Shown here: piece after piece, positions 23,133-33,527 of the stretch
Layout: each line of letters starts with the position of its first letter
How positions within the stretch are numbered: the first letter of the stretch is position 1
NCBI GenBank assembly: GCA_947454495.1
Contig: CANGKD010000003.1
Span: forward strand, 1-42,864
From: Actinomycetota bacterium
Lineage (GTDB): Bacteria > Actinomycetota > Actinomycetes > Actinomycetales > Microbacteriaceae
Length of the DNA: 42,864 nucleotides
Direction of reading: 5' to 3'
Program-made: the position numbers and the translations under genes
Notes under the pieces: model-generated
Databases searched by the model: none
Told to the model about the DNA's origin: nothing
The model's input: the letters and a program-made list of their open reading frames with translations, nothing else

Positions 23133-24068
23133 TTACTCGAGTTCGACGGTGCCCGTGTAGACCAACTCGGCCGGGCCGCTCAACGCGACGTGCTCACCGT
23201 CTTCTGTGGGAAACATGCGGACTGCGAGCGTGCCACCGGGCACATCCACTCGCCAGTTATGCGGCGCGCCGTCGCCCGCCCAATACCGGGTGGCCAGCGC
23301 GGCGGCTACGACACCCGTGCCACACGAGAGCGTTTCACCGGAACCGCGCTCGTGCACTCGCATGCGAATGCGTCCGACACCGTCCGACACCAGCGGATCA
23401 TGGGGTACGACGAGTTCGACATTCGCGCCGTCGGAGGGCGACGGATCCAAAATGGGGATGACGGACAAATCAGCGGCGTCGAGTTCATCCATATCGGCCA
23501 AAGCGGCAACCACGTGCGGGTTTCCCACGTTGATGCTCACACCGGGTCGCGCAACCGAAACACCACGCACTCGCACGAGGGTTTCGTGTGGCTCGAGCTT
23601 CCACTTACCCATGTCCGTTTGGAATCCGTTTGAACTGCGCGCGATGTCTTTGACGCCAGCGCGCGTACCGATGGGGAGGGTGCCCCCGTCGGGAATCTCG
23701 GCCAATCCCATGGCCACGAGATACTTCGCAAAAACGCGGGTGCCATTGCCGCACATCTCCCCCACAGACCCGTCTGCGTTCGTGTAGTCCATAAACCACT
23801 CCGCGCCGGGCTCCTCAGAGAGCGCGGCGGCGCCAGCGGGATCGAGTTCCGTGCGATCCGTCGCTCGGCCACGCGCATCGAGCACCGGCCGATTAAGGCG
23901 TGTCGAACGCACCGCTCGAATGACTCCGTCGGCACCAATGCCGAAGTGTCGGTCGCACAGTGCGCGAACTTGCTCGGGCGTGAGCACGATGTCGCCGTCG
24001 GGATCCGCGAAGAGCACGAAATCGTTGCCCGTGCCGTGACCCTTAGTGAAGTGCAGTGCGATTGCCAC
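23133..24068 (-). CDS. dapF: Diaminopimelate epimerase
   Basis: Interconverts LL- and meso-diaminopimelate for peptidoglycan and lysine synthesis. The 311-residue protein has the typical start [16 protein letters not shown] and both catalytic cysteines, in [16 protein letters not shown] and [24 protein letters not shown] and the C-terminal [13 protein letters not shown] are also family features. It follows miaA on the same strand after 58 bp, an arrangement typical of actinobacteria. Confidence 0.96.
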   Translation of the reverse strand: MAIALHFTKGHGTGNDFVLFADPDGDIVLTPEQVRALCDRHFGIGADGVIRAVRSTRLNRPVLDARGRATDRTELDPAGAAALSEEPGAEWFMDYTNADGSVGEMCGNGTRVFAKYLVAMGLAEIPDGGTLPIGTRAGVKDIARSSNGFQTDMGKWKLEPHETLVRVRGVSVARPGVSINVGNPHVVAALADMDELDAADLSVIPILDPSPSDGANVELVVPHDPLVSDGVGRIRMRVHERGSGETLSCGTGVVAAALATRYWAGDGAPHNWRVDVPGGTLAVRMFPTEDGEHVALSGPAELVYTGTVELE

Positions 24069-24091
24069 GCGATAAGCCTAGAGCGCGTTGC

Positions 24092-24131
24092 GAGGGGGCG
24101 TCACGCCGGGGTGTCATGAGGGGGCGTCACG
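24092..24131. repeat. 14-bp direct repeat at the miaA-dapF junction
   Basis: GAGGGGGCGTCACG at 24092-24105 and again at 24118-24131, offset 26 bp. The second copy covers the miaA stop codon. Probably a small local duplication. Confidence 0.7.
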
Positions 24132-25065
24132 ACGACAGAAGCTCGGTCGCCACCATCTCTGAGTTTGTGAGATCGGACGCGTCAAGCCACGTCACGTCGG
24201 CATAGCGTCGGAACCAACTGACCTGGCGACGGGCATAGCGCCGCGTCAGTGCCTGCGTTTGCTCGATTGCGTCGGCCTGCGACAACTCGCCGTGCACTTG
24301 CGAGATGGCTTGCGCGTATCCGATTGCCCTCCGGGCCGTGACGCCGTTTTCGAGACCATGAGGGATGAGCTCCCGAACCTCCTCGACCAGCCCGGTCTCC
24401 CACATGCGCCTGACGCGTGCGTCAAGTCGGTGGATCAATGTTGCACGGTCATCAGCTAATCCGATGATGCGAGTCGGATACCAATAGACAGGCTCGTCGG
24501 GGAGCGTGCCCAGCGCGCCGGCATCTCCCTTGATTTCGATGACCTCGAGCGCACGAACGATGCGCCGATGGTTTTTTTGATCGATGCGCTTCGCCACATC
24601 GGGTGCGCGCTGCGATAGACGAGCGAAGAGAAATCCGGGACCGAGTTCCACTAACTCGGATTCGAGACGCGCTCGCACGGAGTCATCGTGCCCCGGAAAC
24701 TCAAAATCGAATAGCACGCTCGAAACGTAGAGACCGGAACCGCCGACCAGAATTGGAATCGCGCCACGTGCGAGAACGTCGGTGATGACCGCACGCGCAT
24801 CGCGTTGGTAATCGGCAACGGCTGCCTCCGCAGTGACGTCAAGCACGTCAATGAGATGGTGCGCGATGCCTCGCCTCTCCTCGGGCGGGAGTTTCGCGGT
24901 GCCGATGTTCATACCGCGATACAGCTGCATCGCGTCAGCATTGACAATTTCAACCTCGTGACCGGCCGCACGAAGTCGCTCGGCGACGTCGAGAGACAGT
25001 TCAGATTTACCGGTGCCAGTGGCCCCGACGATGGCCAGGATGTTCCGGGGTGGCGATGTGTTCAC
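24127..25065 (-). CDS. miaA: tRNA dimethylallyltransferase
   Basis: Transfers a dimethylallyl group to A37 of tRNAs reading UNN codons. The 312-residue protein has the P-loop [32 protein letters not shown], the Asp-rich HHLIDVLDV, and [14 protein letters not shown], then [20 protein letters not shown] near the C terminus. ATG 25065 begins 3 bp after the miaB stop. Acts just before MiaB on the same tRNA base. Confidence 0.95.
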   Translation of the reverse strand: MNTSPPRNILAIVGATGTGKSELSLDVAERLRAAGHEVEIVNADAMQLYRGMNIGTAKLPPEERRGIAHHLIDVLDVTAEAAVADYQRDARAVITDVLARGAIPILVGGSGLYVSSVLFDFEFPGHDDSVRARLESELVELGPGFLFARLSQRAPDVAKRIDQKNHRRIVRALEVIEIKGDAGALGTLPDEPVYWYPTRIIGLADDRATLIHRLDARVRRMWETGLVEEVRELIPHGLENGVTARRAIGYAQAISQVHGELSQADAIEQTQALTRRYARRQVSWFRRYADVTWLDASDLTNSEMVATELLSS

Positions 25066-25068
25066 GAA

Positions 25069-26646
25069 TTAGCTCGGGCGACGGCCAGGCATGCCGAGTC
25101 CGACCCGGGGGCTGGTCGCTGACGTCGACGCTGGCACGGGCACACCGCACGATTCGGATTGGGCGCGGTCCCAGGCATCGCCAGCTCGCGTGCGGCGAAG
25201 TGCGTAACCGGTATCGGCCAGCAAGTGGAATGGCGCGGCTTGCGTGATGGTCACCGTCGCAACGTCGCCCGGTCGAGGAACCTCTGCACCGTCGGGAATC
25301 TCGAAGTGCACCAAGCGCATGTCGGGCGCTCGGCCACTCATGCGATGTCTTTCCACGTCCTTCTTGCCTTCACCGTTTGCAACGAGCACCTCCACGGCGC
25401 GGCCGATTTGATTCTGGTTCTCTTCGAACGAGATGCGATTCTGTAACGCGACGAGGCGTTCGAAGCGCTCCTGGACAACTTCTTTGGGTACCTGGTCCGG
25501 CATCGTGGCCGCGGGTGTGCCCGGTCGAATGGAGTATTGAAAAGTGAATGCGAGAGCGAAACGCGCGGCCTCAACGACGCGCAAGGTCTCCTGAAAATCT
25601 TCCTCGGTCTCTCCGGGAAAACCGACGATGATGTCGGTTGAAATGGCCGCATTGGGTATTGCGGCACGAACCTTGTCGATAATCCCCAAAAACTTGTCAC
25701 TGCGATACGAGCGACGCATGGCCTTGAGAATGCGGTCACTGCCCGACTGGAGTGGCATGTGCAACTGCGGCATGACGTTGGGCGTCTGAGCCATGGCCTC
25801 GATGACGTCATCCGTGAAGGCGGCGGGGTGTGGGCTCGTGAATCGCACCCGTTCGAGGCCGGCAATCTCGCCGGTGGCGCGCAACAATTTGCCGAAGGCG
25901 AGCTTGTCGCCGAATTCGACGCCGTATGTATTGACGTTCTGTCCGAGCAGAGTGACCTCGATGGCACCGTCGTCGACGAGGGCTTGTACTTCGCCCAGCA
26001 CATCACCCGGACGCCGGTCGCGTTCTTTGCCCCGCAAGTTAGGCACGATACAGAAGGTGCACGTGTTGTTACACCCCACGGAAATGGAGACCCAGCCACT
26101 GTACGTCGAGTCCCGCTTGGTGGGCAGAGTGGAGGGAAACGTCTCGAGCGACTCAAGGATTTCGATTTCGGCACTCGCGTTGTGACGACTTCGTTCAAGC
26201 AGTCCCGGCAAGGCACCCATGTTGTGCGTGCCAAAAACCACGTCCACGTAGGGTGCTCGATCGAGCACGGCGGCCTGGTCCTTTTGGGCGAGACACCCGC
26301 CCACCGCGATCTGCATTCCGTCTCGTTCGCGCTTGATGCTCGCGAGGTGGCCGAGGGTTCCGTAGAGCTTGTTCGATGCGTTCTCACGGACGGCGCACGT
26401 ATTGATGATGATCACATCGGGATGGTCATCCGTCGCGTCTCGTTCGAGGTCGGGATTCGCTTCGGCTTCGTGAGCGCGCTCAAACTTCACATACCCGGCT
26501 GACTCCATCGCGCCCGAGAGTCGCTCGGAGTCATGCACGTTCATTTGGCACCCGAATGTACGCACCTCATAAGTGCGAACACGGTCACCGTCGAAAGCCG
26601 CGTCGGACGCCGCGATGAGGGTGGGATTCGAGGAGACGAGAGTCAT
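25069..26646 (-). CDS. miaB: tRNA-2-methylthio-N6-dimethylallyladenosine synthase
   Basis: Radical-SAM enzyme that adds a methylthio group to i6A37 of tRNA. The 525-residue protein has the N-terminal UPF0004 domain ([39 protein letters not shown]) with three auxiliary-cluster Cys, the radical-SAM CxxxCxxC in [34 protein letters not shown], and a TRAM domain near 450. About 40 variable residues follow ([20 protein letters not shown]). The start is not certain; ATG 26646 puts about 25 residues before the conserved YEVRTFGCQ. Confidence 0.95.
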   Translation of the reverse strand: MTLVSSNPTLIAASDAAFDGDRVRTYEVRTFGCQMNVHDSERLSGAMESAGYVKFERAHEAEANPDLERDATDDHPDVIIINTCAVRENASNKLYGTLGHLASIKRERDGMQIAVGGCLAQKDQAAVLDRAPYVDVVFGTHNMGALPGLLERSRHNASAEIEILESLETFPSTLPTKRDSTYSGWVSISVGCNNTCTFCIVPNLRGKERDRRPGDVLGEVQALVDDGAIEVTLLGQNVNTYGVEFGDKLAFGKLLRATGEIAGLERVRFTSPHPAAFTDDVIEAMAQTPNVMPQLHMPLQSGSDRILKAMRRSYRSDKFLGIIDKVRAAIPNAAISTDIIVGFPGETEEDFQETLRVVEAARFALAFTFQYSIRPGTPAATMPDQVPKEVVQERFERLVALQNRISFEENQNQIGRAVEVLVANGEGKKDVERHRMSGRAPDMRLVHFEIPDGAEVPRPGDVATVTITQAAPFHLLADTGYALRRTRAGDAWDRAQSESCGVPVPASTSATSPRVGLGMPGRRPS

Positions 26647-26676
26647 AGTCTGCCTATTTTAGGCGACGTCGCGTAC

Positions 26677-27339
26677 CTATCCGACGTTGCGGGTCGCGTC
26701 GAGTGCGGCCCGCACGGCTGCCCGCACCGCCGAGCCCGAGAATCCGCGTCTGCTGAGGAATCCCACGAGACGGCGTTCTGCCGTCGCGCGGTCAAAATGT
26801 GTGAGCTGGCGTGCCCGAGAAATGGCGAGCTCCGTTGCGCGATCTTCTTGGGATTCGTCGTCAAGGTCGGCGAGCACGTGCGCACAGATTTCTGCACTGA
26901 TGTGACGACGGCGCATTTCCGCAGCGATCACGCCGCGCCCTTTGCCCTTTCGCTGCGCCCATTGCGAGACCAGGAGCTCGGCCAGACGTTGGTCGTTCAC
27001 GTAACCGAGTCGTTCGTAACGCTCGAGCCAACGGTCGGCATCTACCTCGGGAAGGCCCTGGCTGACGAGCAGCACGCGAACCTCGCCGGAGGACAGATCT
27101 CCGGCCGTGAGTTTGCGAATGACGAGCGAATCAAGCTTGGCGAGCTCATCGTCGTGAATGAGTGCGTCGGCCACGACGTCGGAAGTCGACCGTTCGGACG
27201 TGGAGTCGGCAATAGCAACGTCAAATTCCTCGGTAATTGTGCCGGGGTCGGCATGTGCAGACACCTCAGCCGTCACCGTGACATTCGTCTCGTCGTCGGG
27301 GTCGGGTGTGACCCACGGGAGATACGTGACGTTTGACAT
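26677..27339 (-). CDS. recX: Regulatory protein RecX
   Basis: Binds RecA filaments and tunes recombinase activity. The 220-residue protein has an acidic N-terminal extension (about 1-90, DPDDETNVTVTAEVSAHADP) and then the three-helix RecX repeats: LERYERLGYVNDQRLAELLV, KGKGRGVIAAEMRRRHISAE, and RRLVGFLSRRGFSGSAVRAAV. ATG 27339 is chosen because it lies just after recA; the frame stays open through recA but in a different frame of that gene. It follows recA after 34 bp, the standard order. Confidence 0.92.
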   Translation of the reverse strand: MSNVTYLPWVTPDPDDETNVTVTAEVSAHADPGTITEEFDVAIADSTSERSTSDVVADALIHDDELAKLDSLVIRKLTAGDLSSGEVRVLLVSQGLPEVDADRWLERYERLGYVNDQRLAELLVSQWAQRKGKGRGVIAAEMRRRHISAEICAHVLADLDDESQEDRATELAISRARQLTHFDRATAERRLVGFLSRRGFSGSAVRAAVRAALDATRNVG

Positions 27340-27373
27340 GGTGACGGCCGAGGTGACGTGAGTCGCCGAGCGA

Positions 27374-28543
27374 CTACGCGGACTTTTCGATGTCGAGTGC
27401 GGCTTCGAAGGCGGCGTTAACTTGGTCAACTGCTGAGGTTGCCGTTGCGGCTGCCGCGGTCGCAGCCGCAGATGCCTTGGTCGATGCCGTGGCCGTTGCC
27501 GGTGCACTTGCCGTCGGTGCAGAAACGTCGGCAACCGCGTTCGGATCAGCAATGACACCGAGTTTGATGAGAATCTTGTTCTCAATCTCGTTCGCCATCT
27601 CAGGGTTGTTGAGCAAGAAGTTACGCGAGTTTTCTTTACCCTGGCCCAGCTGGTCGCTCTCATAGGTGTACCAGGCGCCCGACTTCTTGACGATGCCGTG
27701 GTCAACACCGAAGTCAATCAGGCTTCCTTCGCGCGAGATCCCGGTGCCATAGAGAATGTCAAATTCGGCCTGTTTGAACGGCGGGGCCATCTTGTTCTTG
27801 ACGACCTTGACACGCGTGCGGTTTCCAACCGCTTCGGTGCCATCTTTGAGCGTTTCGATTCGACGGATGTCGAGTCGCACACTCGCGTAGAACTTGAGAG
27901 CTTTACCACCGGCCGTGGTTTCGGGGCTTCCGAAGAAGACGCCGATTTTTTCGCGCAACTGGTTGATAAAGATCATCGTCGTGTTGGTGGTGTTGAGCCC
28001 GCCCGTGAGCTTGCGGAGCGCCTGCGACATGAGTCGAGCCTGAAGACCGACGTGCGTGTCTCCCATTTCACCCTCGATTTCGGCGCGGGGCACGAGTGCG
28101 GCGACCGAGTCGATCACAATCAGGTCGATCGAACCAGAGCGGACGAGCATGTCCGCAATCTCGAGTGCCTGCTCACCGGTGTCGGGTTGTGACACGAGAA
28201 GTGCATCGATGTCGACACCCAATTTCTTGGCGTACTCGGGGTCGAGTGCGTGCTCAGCGTCGATAAAGGCGGCAATGCCACCGGCCCGCTGCACGTTGGC
28301 AATCGCGTGAAGGGTGAGCGTCGTCTTTCCCGACGATTCGGGACCGTAAATTTCGCAGATGCGACCGCGGGGCAGGCCGCCAATTCCGAGCGCGACGTCG
28401 AGCGCAATCGAACCAGTGGGAATCACCTCGACGGGTGCGCGCTCGTCCGAGCCGAGACGCATGACGGAGCCCTTGCCAAACTGGCGGTCGATCTGGGCAA
28501 GAGCTGTTTCGAGTGCTTTTTCGCGGTCAGCGGCAGATGCCAT
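27374..28543 (-). CDS. recA: Recombinase RecA
   Basis: DNA strand-exchange recombinase and co-protease for LexA. The 389-residue protein has the Walker [14 protein letters not shown], Walker [21 protein letters not shown], and loops L1/L2 ([38 protein letters not shown]). The C-terminal tail (about 335-389) is unusually Ala/Thr-rich, with [18 protein letters not shown], a spacer before the acidic end. ATG 28543 has AAGGAG upstream. The likely SOS promoter lies beyond a possible small gene, about 270 bp upstream. Confidence 0.97.
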   Translation of the reverse strand: MASAADREKALETALAQIDRQFGKGSVMRLGSDERAPVEVIPTGSIALDVALGIGGLPRGRICEIYGPESSGKTTLTLHAIANVQRAGGIAAFIDAEHALDPEYAKKLGVDIDALLVSQPDTGEQALEIADMLVRSGSIDLIVIDSVAALVPRAEIEGEMGDTHVGLQARLMSQALRKLTGGLNTTNTTMIFINQLREKIGVFFGSPETTAGGKALKFYASVRLDIRRIETLKDGTEAVGNRTRVKVVKNKMAPPFKQAEFDILYGTGISREGSLIDFGVDHGIVKKSGAWYTYESDQLGQGKENSRNFLLNNPEMANEIENKILIKLGVIADPNAVADVSAPTASAPATATASTKASAAATAAAATATSAVDQVNAAFEAALDIEKSA

Positions 28544-28577
28544 GGCCGTCTCCTTTTCGTGTTGAGAGGTGATTCGC

Positions 28578-28793
28578 CTATCGGCTGTCGAGCCGCCGGT
28601 TCGCTACCGTTCGGCTGGAACCAGAAGCTTCTCGCGCGAGGCGGAAACTTTCGGGAGCCATGCGGAACGGGCGCTGCCCGGTGCTTTCGACAAGGCGGAT
28701 GCTCGTTGAGGGATGCGAGTCACAGTACGTTGTGCCGCCGACAGTGACGTCGACAGGGCGCAACGTGTGCGAAACGCGCTCCATCGTGAACAT
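28578..28793 (-). CDS. Possible 71-residue leaderless gene between the SOS box and recA
   Basis: Starts [20 protein letters not shown] and contains [17 protein letters not shown] and [21 protein letters not shown]-rich third codon positions fit coding. There is no ribosome-binding site, but the ATG is 20 bp after the SOS box, so a transcript starting close to the ATG would be leaderless, a common mode in actinobacteria. Unrecognised. It would be co-transcribed with recA (34-bp gap). A longer version of this frame would overlap DUF3046 and is less likely. Confidence 0.45.
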   Translation of the reverse strand: MFTMERVSHTLRPVDVTVGGTTYCDSHPSTSIRLVESTGQRPFRMAPESFRLAREASGSSRTVANRRLDSR

Positions 28794-28813
28794 GTTTAGG
28801 AGACTAGCTCGAT

Positions 28814-28829
28814 TCGAAGAAATATTCGA
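28814..28829. promoter_or_regulatory. SOS box of recA
   Basis: TCGAAGAAATATTCGA has perfect TCGAA/TTCGA arms with the same 16-bp spacing as the boxes at lexA (2487-2502, 2589-2604). It lies in the gap between DUF3046 and the small ORF and is the expected LexA site for recA transcription. Confidence 0.82.
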
Positions 28830-28860
28830 ACTCTTCGTTCGGCGTGTTGCGCGAGGAAAC

Positions 28861-29088
28861 TTATTCTTTCTTCGGCTCCGGGCGACCCGCGCCATAGCGA
28901 CGGGTAAGCGGAACATCCATCGCGTCGCACAAGGCGAGCCACACCTCACGAGCGTCGACTCCGGCGGCGAGGGCCTGGTCTGCGGTGCGCCCAGCCAACG
29001 ACCCAATCACGAGATCGTGCGCGATGATGCGGCCGTAGGACTCACCAAATTCGTCGGCTATGGCACGCCGGAATTCGCTGAGTTTCAT
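28861..29088 (-). CDS. DUF3046 family protein
   Basis: A 75-residue protein typical of actinobacteria, always small and found next to recA. Sequence features are MKLSEFRRAIADEFGESYGR, GRTADQALAAGVDAREVWLA and CDAMDVP followed by a charged end. Function is unknown. ATG 29088 is 9 bp after the zinc-ribbon-like gene and in the same direction. Confidence 0.9.
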   Translation of the reverse strand: MKLSEFRRAIADEFGESYGRIIAHDLVIGSLAGRTADQALAAGVDAREVWLALCDAMDVPLTRRYGAGRPEPKKE

Positions 29089-29097
29089 GACGACAGG

Positions 29098-29292
29098 CTA
29101 CGCGCCCGGACAGCCCTTCGTCGGACACGCGAAGTCGGGAGCAAGCGGATTCATGACACAACCGCCGAGCACAATTTTTCCGGCCTCAACCTGCTCGAAC
29201 GCATCGTCGGCAGGAAACCCATAGACAATCGGAACAACGTCGGCGCCGCACCGCGTGCAGACGTCGCCCTGTGCGAGAACGCGAGAGGCCAT
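29098..29292 (-). CDS. Small zinc-ribbon-like protein
   Basis: A 64-residue protein with paired cysteines DVCTRCGADVV (C12, C15) and FACPTKGCPG (two Cys near the C terminus), plus GGCV in the middle. The C-x2-C...C-x4-C layout suggests a small zinc-binding fold. VYGFPADDAFEQVEAGKIVL is characteristic of a conserved actinobacterial protein. Function unknown. The ATG overlaps the clgR stop as TAATG, so the two are coupled. Confidence 0.8.
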   Translation of the reverse strand: MASRVLAQGDVCTRCGADVVPIVYGFPADDAFEQVEAGKIVLGGCVMNPLAPDFACPTKGCPGA

Positions 29293-29594
29293 TACTTCGA
29301 CGCGAAGTCGCTCAGGAATTCGTCCGGAACGGTATCGGGAATCGGACGAAGCGTGAAGCCTTCGAGAGCCGCGACACGCTCACCGACGTCGGAGAGAATG
29401 ACAGACAGAGGGACATCGAGTGCCTCGGCGACCGCGAAGAGAATTTCGCTGGATGCCTCTTTTTGGCCACGTTCGACCTCACTCAAGTACCCGAGTGCGA
29501 CGCTGGCCTTGCTTGCGACCTGGCGAAGGGTTTGACCCTTTTGCAGGCGAAGGTCGCGTAGTACGTCACCAAGTTCACGGCGGACGAGGATCAT
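29292..29594 (-). CDS. clgR: ClgR-like XRE transcriptional regulator
   Basis: A 100-residue HTH regulator closely matching ClgR, the activator of clp protease genes in actinobacteria. Diagnostic stretches are [23 protein letters not shown] and [20 protein letters not shown]. Position between cinA and recA is the classical clgR location. ATG 29594 has AGGAGGT 5 nt upstream. ClgR is known to be degraded by ClpP; the C terminus here ([10 protein letters not shown]) is not the LAA-like ending. Confidence 0.85.
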   Translation of the reverse strand: MILVRRELGDVLRDLRLQKGQTLRQVASKASVALGYLSEVERGQKEASSEILFAVAEALDVPLSVILSDVGERVAALEGFTLRPIPDTVPDEFLSDFASK

Positions 29595-29789
29595 GCGGAC
29601 CTCCTAATGTTGTGTGATCTGACGAGAGACTACCCCTCACCAGTGACACCACCCTATCGACAGAAGGCTGGATGCAAAGTGAATGTCACGGGATAAAAGT
29701 CGCCAGTTGGAGATGTTATTCCCGCGCGCCCGAACTTTTTTGAATTTGGGCACGGAAAGCTCGACACAGAAATTCCGCGCCACGAAAAA

Positions 29790-30254
29790 CTAGTCGCCCG
29801 AGGCGAGGAGCGCGAGCGCGTGATCAACCGTGAGTGCCCGGATTTGCTCACGCGTGCCGTCAAGCATGAGCTGCACCACGTGCGTGCGTTCACCACGCGC
29901 GATCGCGATGAACACGGTGCCGACATCCTGCCCCTCTTGTGAGTCGGGTCCCGCAACGCCCGTTGTCGCGATTCCGACGTGCGCCGAAAATTGGCGCGAA
30001 ACAGCGATGGCCATGGCTGATGCGGTCTGAGCTGACACGGCACCATGATTTCGCAGGGTCTCTTCGGGCACGCCGAGCACCTCATGTTTCGAAGGTGTGG
30101 AGTAGGCCACCACTCCCCCGAGAACCACGCGGGACGCGCCCGGAACGTCGGTGAGACGCGCGCAGAGCAGTCCGCCCGTCAGCGACTCGGCCACCGCGAC
30201 TGTCGTGCCCGCGAGCGCGAGCGACGCGATGACGTCGGTGGGTGAATTAGCCAC
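29790..30254 (-). CDS. cinA: CinA C-terminal-type nicotinamide-nucleotide amidohydrolase (PncC)
   Basis: Deamidates nicotinamide mononucleotide to nicotinate mononucleotide in NAD salvage. The 154-residue protein is only the CinA C-terminal domain: VAVAESLTGGLLCARLTDVP, GGVVAYSTPSKHEVLGV, and GIATTGVAGPDSQEGQDVGT. No N-terminal COG1058 domain. GTG 30254 overlaps the pgsA stop by 8 bp. Third gene of ftsK-pgsA-cinA. Its product links to the NAD economy that the NrtR-linked operon may serve. Confidence 0.9.
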   Translation of the reverse strand: MANSPTDVIASLALAGTTVAVAESLTGGLLCARLTDVPGASRVVLGGVVAYSTPSKHEVLGVPEETLRNHGAVSAQTASAMAIAVSRQFSAHVGIATTGVAGPDSQEGQDVGTVFIAIARGERTHVVQLMLDGTREQIRALTVDHALALLASGD

Positions 30255-30810
30255 GGCTCGCACGACGTGCGCGGGCCGCCGCAACGAGGTAATCGAGACC
30301 GGACGCCAGAGTCGCAATTGTGGCAAGTGTCATGAGAATCAGGTTGAGCACGTTGTAGGAGTCGCCCACGAGTGGAGCGAGCGGGAGGAGCGCCGCCGAA
30401 ATGGCGACGAATTGGAACACCGTCTTGACCTTGCCCGCCCACGACGCCGCTACCACGACATTGTCGCCGAGTTCGACCATTCGCCATACCGTGATGCCGA
30501 TTTCACGGACGAGGATGAGCGCGGTGACCCACCACGGCAATTCGCCGAGTACCGACAGTGCGATAAGCGCACTTCCCGTGAGGACCTTGTCGGCAATCGG
30601 GTCCATCAACTTGCCGAAGTTGCTCACCGCGTCGAAACGTCGCGCGAGCCATCCGTCGACTCCATCGGTGGCCATGCCGAAGATGAAGAGTCCGGCGGCC
30701 CACCAGCGCAAGGGAGATTCGATATTCGTGCCCGCAATGAGGAGCAGGACGATAAACGCGGGCGCAAAGAGCATGCGCACGATCGTGATCACATTTGGAA
30801 CGTTTTTCAT
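30247..30810 (-). CDS. pgsA: CDP-diacylglycerol--glycerol-3-phosphate 3-phosphatidyltransferase
   Basis: Membrane enzyme making phosphatidylglycerol phosphate. The 187-residue protein has the CDP-alcohol phosphotransferase motif in [20 protein letters not shown] and [11 protein letters not shown] (DGxxAR-x8-G-x3-D-x3-D), embedded among several hydrophobic helices ([32 protein letters not shown]). ATG 30810 overlaps the ftsK stop as ATGA. The gene following ftsK is pgsA in many actinobacteria. Confidence 0.93.
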   Translation of the reverse strand: MKNVPNVITIVRMLFAPAFIVLLLIAGTNIESPLRWWAAGLFIFGMATDGVDGWLARRFDAVSNFGKLMDPIADKVLTGSALIALSVLGELPWWVTALILVREIGITVWRMVELGDNVVVAASWAGKVKTVFQFVAISAALLPLAPLVGDSYNVLNLILMTLATIATLASGLDYLVAAARARRASRG

Positions 30811-33461
30811 TCGCCTCTCCCGGTGAGACCCCAGGCGTCTTCGTCTGAGTCGGGTTCAACCTCGGGCAAGCCGGCTCCGAGGATTCCTTGTGCGTGACCC
30901 GGCGCGTCGAGACCGCGGAGACCCGCGATAATAATCGAGATTTGGTCTGCCGTCACGAGCACCTCACGCGCCTTCGAGCCTTCCGAAGGGCCGACGATGG
31001 ACCGCTGCTCCATCAGGTCCATGAGACGCCCCGCCTTGGCAAAGCCAACGCGCAGCTTGCGCTGCAACATCGATGTCGAACCAATCTGCGTCGTGACGAC
31101 GAGCTCAACGGCCTGCACGAGGAGCTCGAGATCATCACCGATGTCGGGGTCGATGTCACGTCGCTCCACGGCGGCCGCGACATCCTGACGGTATTCGGGT
31201 TGGGCCTGCTTCGTGACATGCGAGACAACCTTGTGAATCTCTTCTTCGCTGACCCACGCGCCCTGCACACGAATCGGCTTGTTCGCGCCCATCGGCAAGA
31301 AGAGCGCGTCACCCTGTCCGATGAGTTTGTCGGCGCCGGGTTGGTCGAGAATGACGCGACTGTCGGTCACGCTCGCCACAGCGAACGCGAGGCGACTCGG
31401 CACGTTGGCCTTGATGAGTCCCGTGACCACGTCAACGCTCGGCCGTTGGGTCGCGAGAACCAGATGGATGCCCGATGCGCGGGCCAACTGCGTGATCCGC
31501 GCGACCGAGTCTTCAACGTCGCGCGGGGCGACCATCATGAGGTCGGCAAGTTCGTCGACGACAACGAGCAAGTACGGATACGGCCGCAACACACGCTCGC
31601 TTCCCGGGGGCAAGACAATCGTGTTGTTGACGACGGCCGTATTGAAGTCGTCAATGTGGCGGAACCCGAAGCTCGCCAGATCGTCGTAGCGCATGTCCAT
31701 CTCTTTAACAACCCACTGCAACGCCTCGGCGGCCTTCTTGGGGTTCGTGATGATGGGCGTGATGAGATGCGGCACACCGGCGTAGGGAGCCAGTTCAACG
31801 CGCTTGGGGTCGACGAGCACGAGACGCACCTCTTGAGGTGTGGCGCGCATGAGAACACTCGTAATCATCGAGTTGATAAAACTCGACTTACCCGAGCCCG
31901 TAGAACCGGCGACGAGCAAGTGAGGCATCTTTGCCAGGTTGGCCACCACGTAGCCACCCTCGACGTCTTTACCCATGCCGATGGTCATCGGATGAGTGCT
32001 CTTGTTCGATGCGGGACTTCGCAACACATCGCCCAGCGTGACAATCTCGCGGTCGGTGTTGGGAATCTCGACACCGATGGCGCTCTTGCCCGGAATCGGC
32101 GACAGGATGCGCACCTCATTCGACGCGACGGCATAGGACAGGTTTTTCGACAACGCGGTGACGCGCTCGACTTTGACACCAGGGCCGAGCTCGATTTCAT
32201 ACCGCGTGACCGTGGGGCCCCGGTTAAACCCGGTGACCTTCGCATTGACGTCGAACTGATCGAGCACCTTGGTGATTGCCCGCACGACCTCGTCGTTTGC
32301 CTCGGACCGCGCCTTGTGCGGGGGTCCCGGAACCAACACGTTCGGCGACGGAAGACGATACGGTGCTCGCGTTCCACTCGCCGAGGCGGGAGCCGCAGCG
32401 ACCTCGTCGCCCGACGTCATGATTGACATGGGGACGTCGATGGGTTGCGTCGGTGCCGACGGGTCTGTCGCCACGGGCTGGCCGTGCGGCGCATCCGCCG
32501 ACATCACGACCTCGTCATCATTGAGTTGGTCCATCAAATCGGTGGCGCTGAACACCTCAGATACGGACAGGTCGACGGCTTGTTCCGCCGCGTCAACGAC
32601 CACGGGAGAATCGTAGGCTTCTTTCTCACGCGGTGTCGCGTTGCGACGCCACCACGGCACATGGTCAGAATCGTAGAGTTCGAGGTCGTTGACGACCAAC
32701 CCGGTCTCTGCCGGCGGCGCCTCGGGTCGTGGTGCACGCTCGTGTTCACCGAATAGATAGACGTAGAGTTCGCGAAACCGCGCACCGATTCGGTTGGGCG
32801 GTGTCTTGGTGATGATCAAGACCGACAACACTGCGAGCACCGACGCGACGACCAGTGAGCCCGTGGGTGTGATGAGCGTTGCGAGCGGACCCGTCACGAC
32901 CCACCCCACGACTCCGCCGGCGTCGGCGAGCGCGGCGAGCCCATCGGACGGGTTCGGCATGCCGTTGACGACATGCGCGATTCCGGATGCGCAGGCGACC
33001 AACAACGTGAGCCCAATGCCGATGCGACTGTTGTCACTGACCGAACGGGGGTGCAAGAACAGCCACGCGGCAAGAAGAAGCAAGACGACGGGGAGTCCGT
33101 ACGCGATGACCCCGAAGAGTCCACCGAATGTCCACTCGCGCAATACTCGCGCGATGTCATTGCCCGGCAGGAACCACTGCACGACGGCTCCGGCAATCGC
33201 CATCAGAATCAGCAAGAAGGGCACGCCGTCGCGGCGGTCTTCGGGGGCGAATTTCTCCGGGCCCAGCATCCGGAATGCGCCACCGGTGAGATGCGCCATG
33301 CCCATCCAGACACGAGCAAGTCCGGTGTGCTCAATGGGCGTGGGGACCTTGGCCGTCACCTTGCGCGTGGTCGATCGGGTCGAGTTTTTCGCAGCCGACG
33401 ACGTGCGAGATGAGGTCGACCGGGATGCCGGACGGCGCGTCGATTTGCGGGCTGTAGCCAT
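30807..33461 (-). CDS. ftsK: DNA translocase FtsK
   Basis: Septal DNA pump that moves chromosome termini and activates XerCD. The 884-residue protein has an N-terminal basic Ser/Arg/Thr-rich stretch, four hydrophobic segments within about 70-220 (for example [13 protein letters not shown]), a variable linker, then the motor domain with Walker [17 protein letters not shown] (about residue 517) and Walker [14 protein letters not shown] (about 634), and the gamma DNA-reading domain (about 777-850, [20 protein letters not shown]). ATG 33461 is preferred over an upstream in-frame codon. First gene of ftsK-pgsA-cinA. Confidence 0.95.
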   Translation of the reverse strand: MATARKSTRRPASRSTSSRTSSAAKNSTRSTTRKVTAKVPTPIEHTGLARVWMGMAHLTGGAFRMLGPEKFAPEDRRDGVPFLLILMAIAGAVVQWFLPGNDIARVLREWTFGGLFGVIAYGLPVVLLLLAAWLFLHPRSVSDNSRIGIGLTLLVACASGIAHVVNGMPNPSDGLAALADAGGVVGWVVTGPLATLITPTGSLVVASVLAVLSVLIITKTPPNRIGARFRELYVYLFGEHERAPRPEAPPAETGLVVNDLELYDSDHVPWWRRNATPREKEAYDSPVVVDAAEQAVDLSVSEVFSATDLMDQLNDDEVVMSADAPHGQPVATDPSAPTQPIDVPMSIMTSGDEVAAAPASASGTRAPYRLPSPNVLVPGPPHKARSEANDEVVRAITKVLDQFDVNAKVTGFNRGPTVTRYEIELGPGVKVERVTALSKNLSYAVASNEVRILSPIPGKSAIGVEIPNTDREIVTLGDVLRSPASNKSTHPMTIGMGKDVEGGYVVANLAKMPHLLVAGSTGSGKSSFINSMITSVLMRATPQEVRLVLVDPKRVELAPYAGVPHLITPIITNPKKAAEALQWVVKEMDMRYDDLASFGFRHIDDFNTAVVNNTIVLPPGSERVLRPYPYLLVVVDELADLMMVAPRDVEDSVARITQLARASGIHLVLATQRPSVDVVTGLIKANVPSRLAFAVASVTDSRVILDQPGADKLIGQGDALFLPMGANKPIRVQGAWVSEEEIHKVVSHVTKQAQPEYRQDVAAAVERRDIDPDIGDDLELLVQAVELVVTTQIGSTSMLQRKLRVGFAKAGRLMDLMEQRSIVGPSEGSKAREVLVTADQISIIIAGLRGLDAPGHAQGILGAGLPEVEPDSDEDAWGLTGRGE

Positions 33462-33527
33462 GCCCTCAACCGTACGCGCGCACACCCACAACCCATCGGA
33501 TTGACGGGCGAGTGTTGATGATTCTCG

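Noticed and set aside
27340-27717. Longer N terminus for RecX inside recA
   Set aside because: The extra 126 codons are an out-of-frame reading of recA, with [13 protein letters not shown]-type composition.
28794-29006. Longer N terminus for the small gene ahead of recA
   Set aside because: It would overlap DUF3046 on the same strand and cross the SOS box; the sequence there is Arg/Ser-rich and not coding-like.
29595-29789. ClgR operator upstream of clgR
   Set aside because: A GTTCG-GGCGC-GCG stretch occurs on the minus strand near 29725-29745, but it does not match the published-style GTTCGC-N5-GCG pattern well enough to call.
29735-29789. Terminator after cinA
   Set aside because: A GGGCACGGAAA/TTCCGCGCC hairpin is present, but no T run follows on the minus strand, so it is not supported as an intrinsic terminator.
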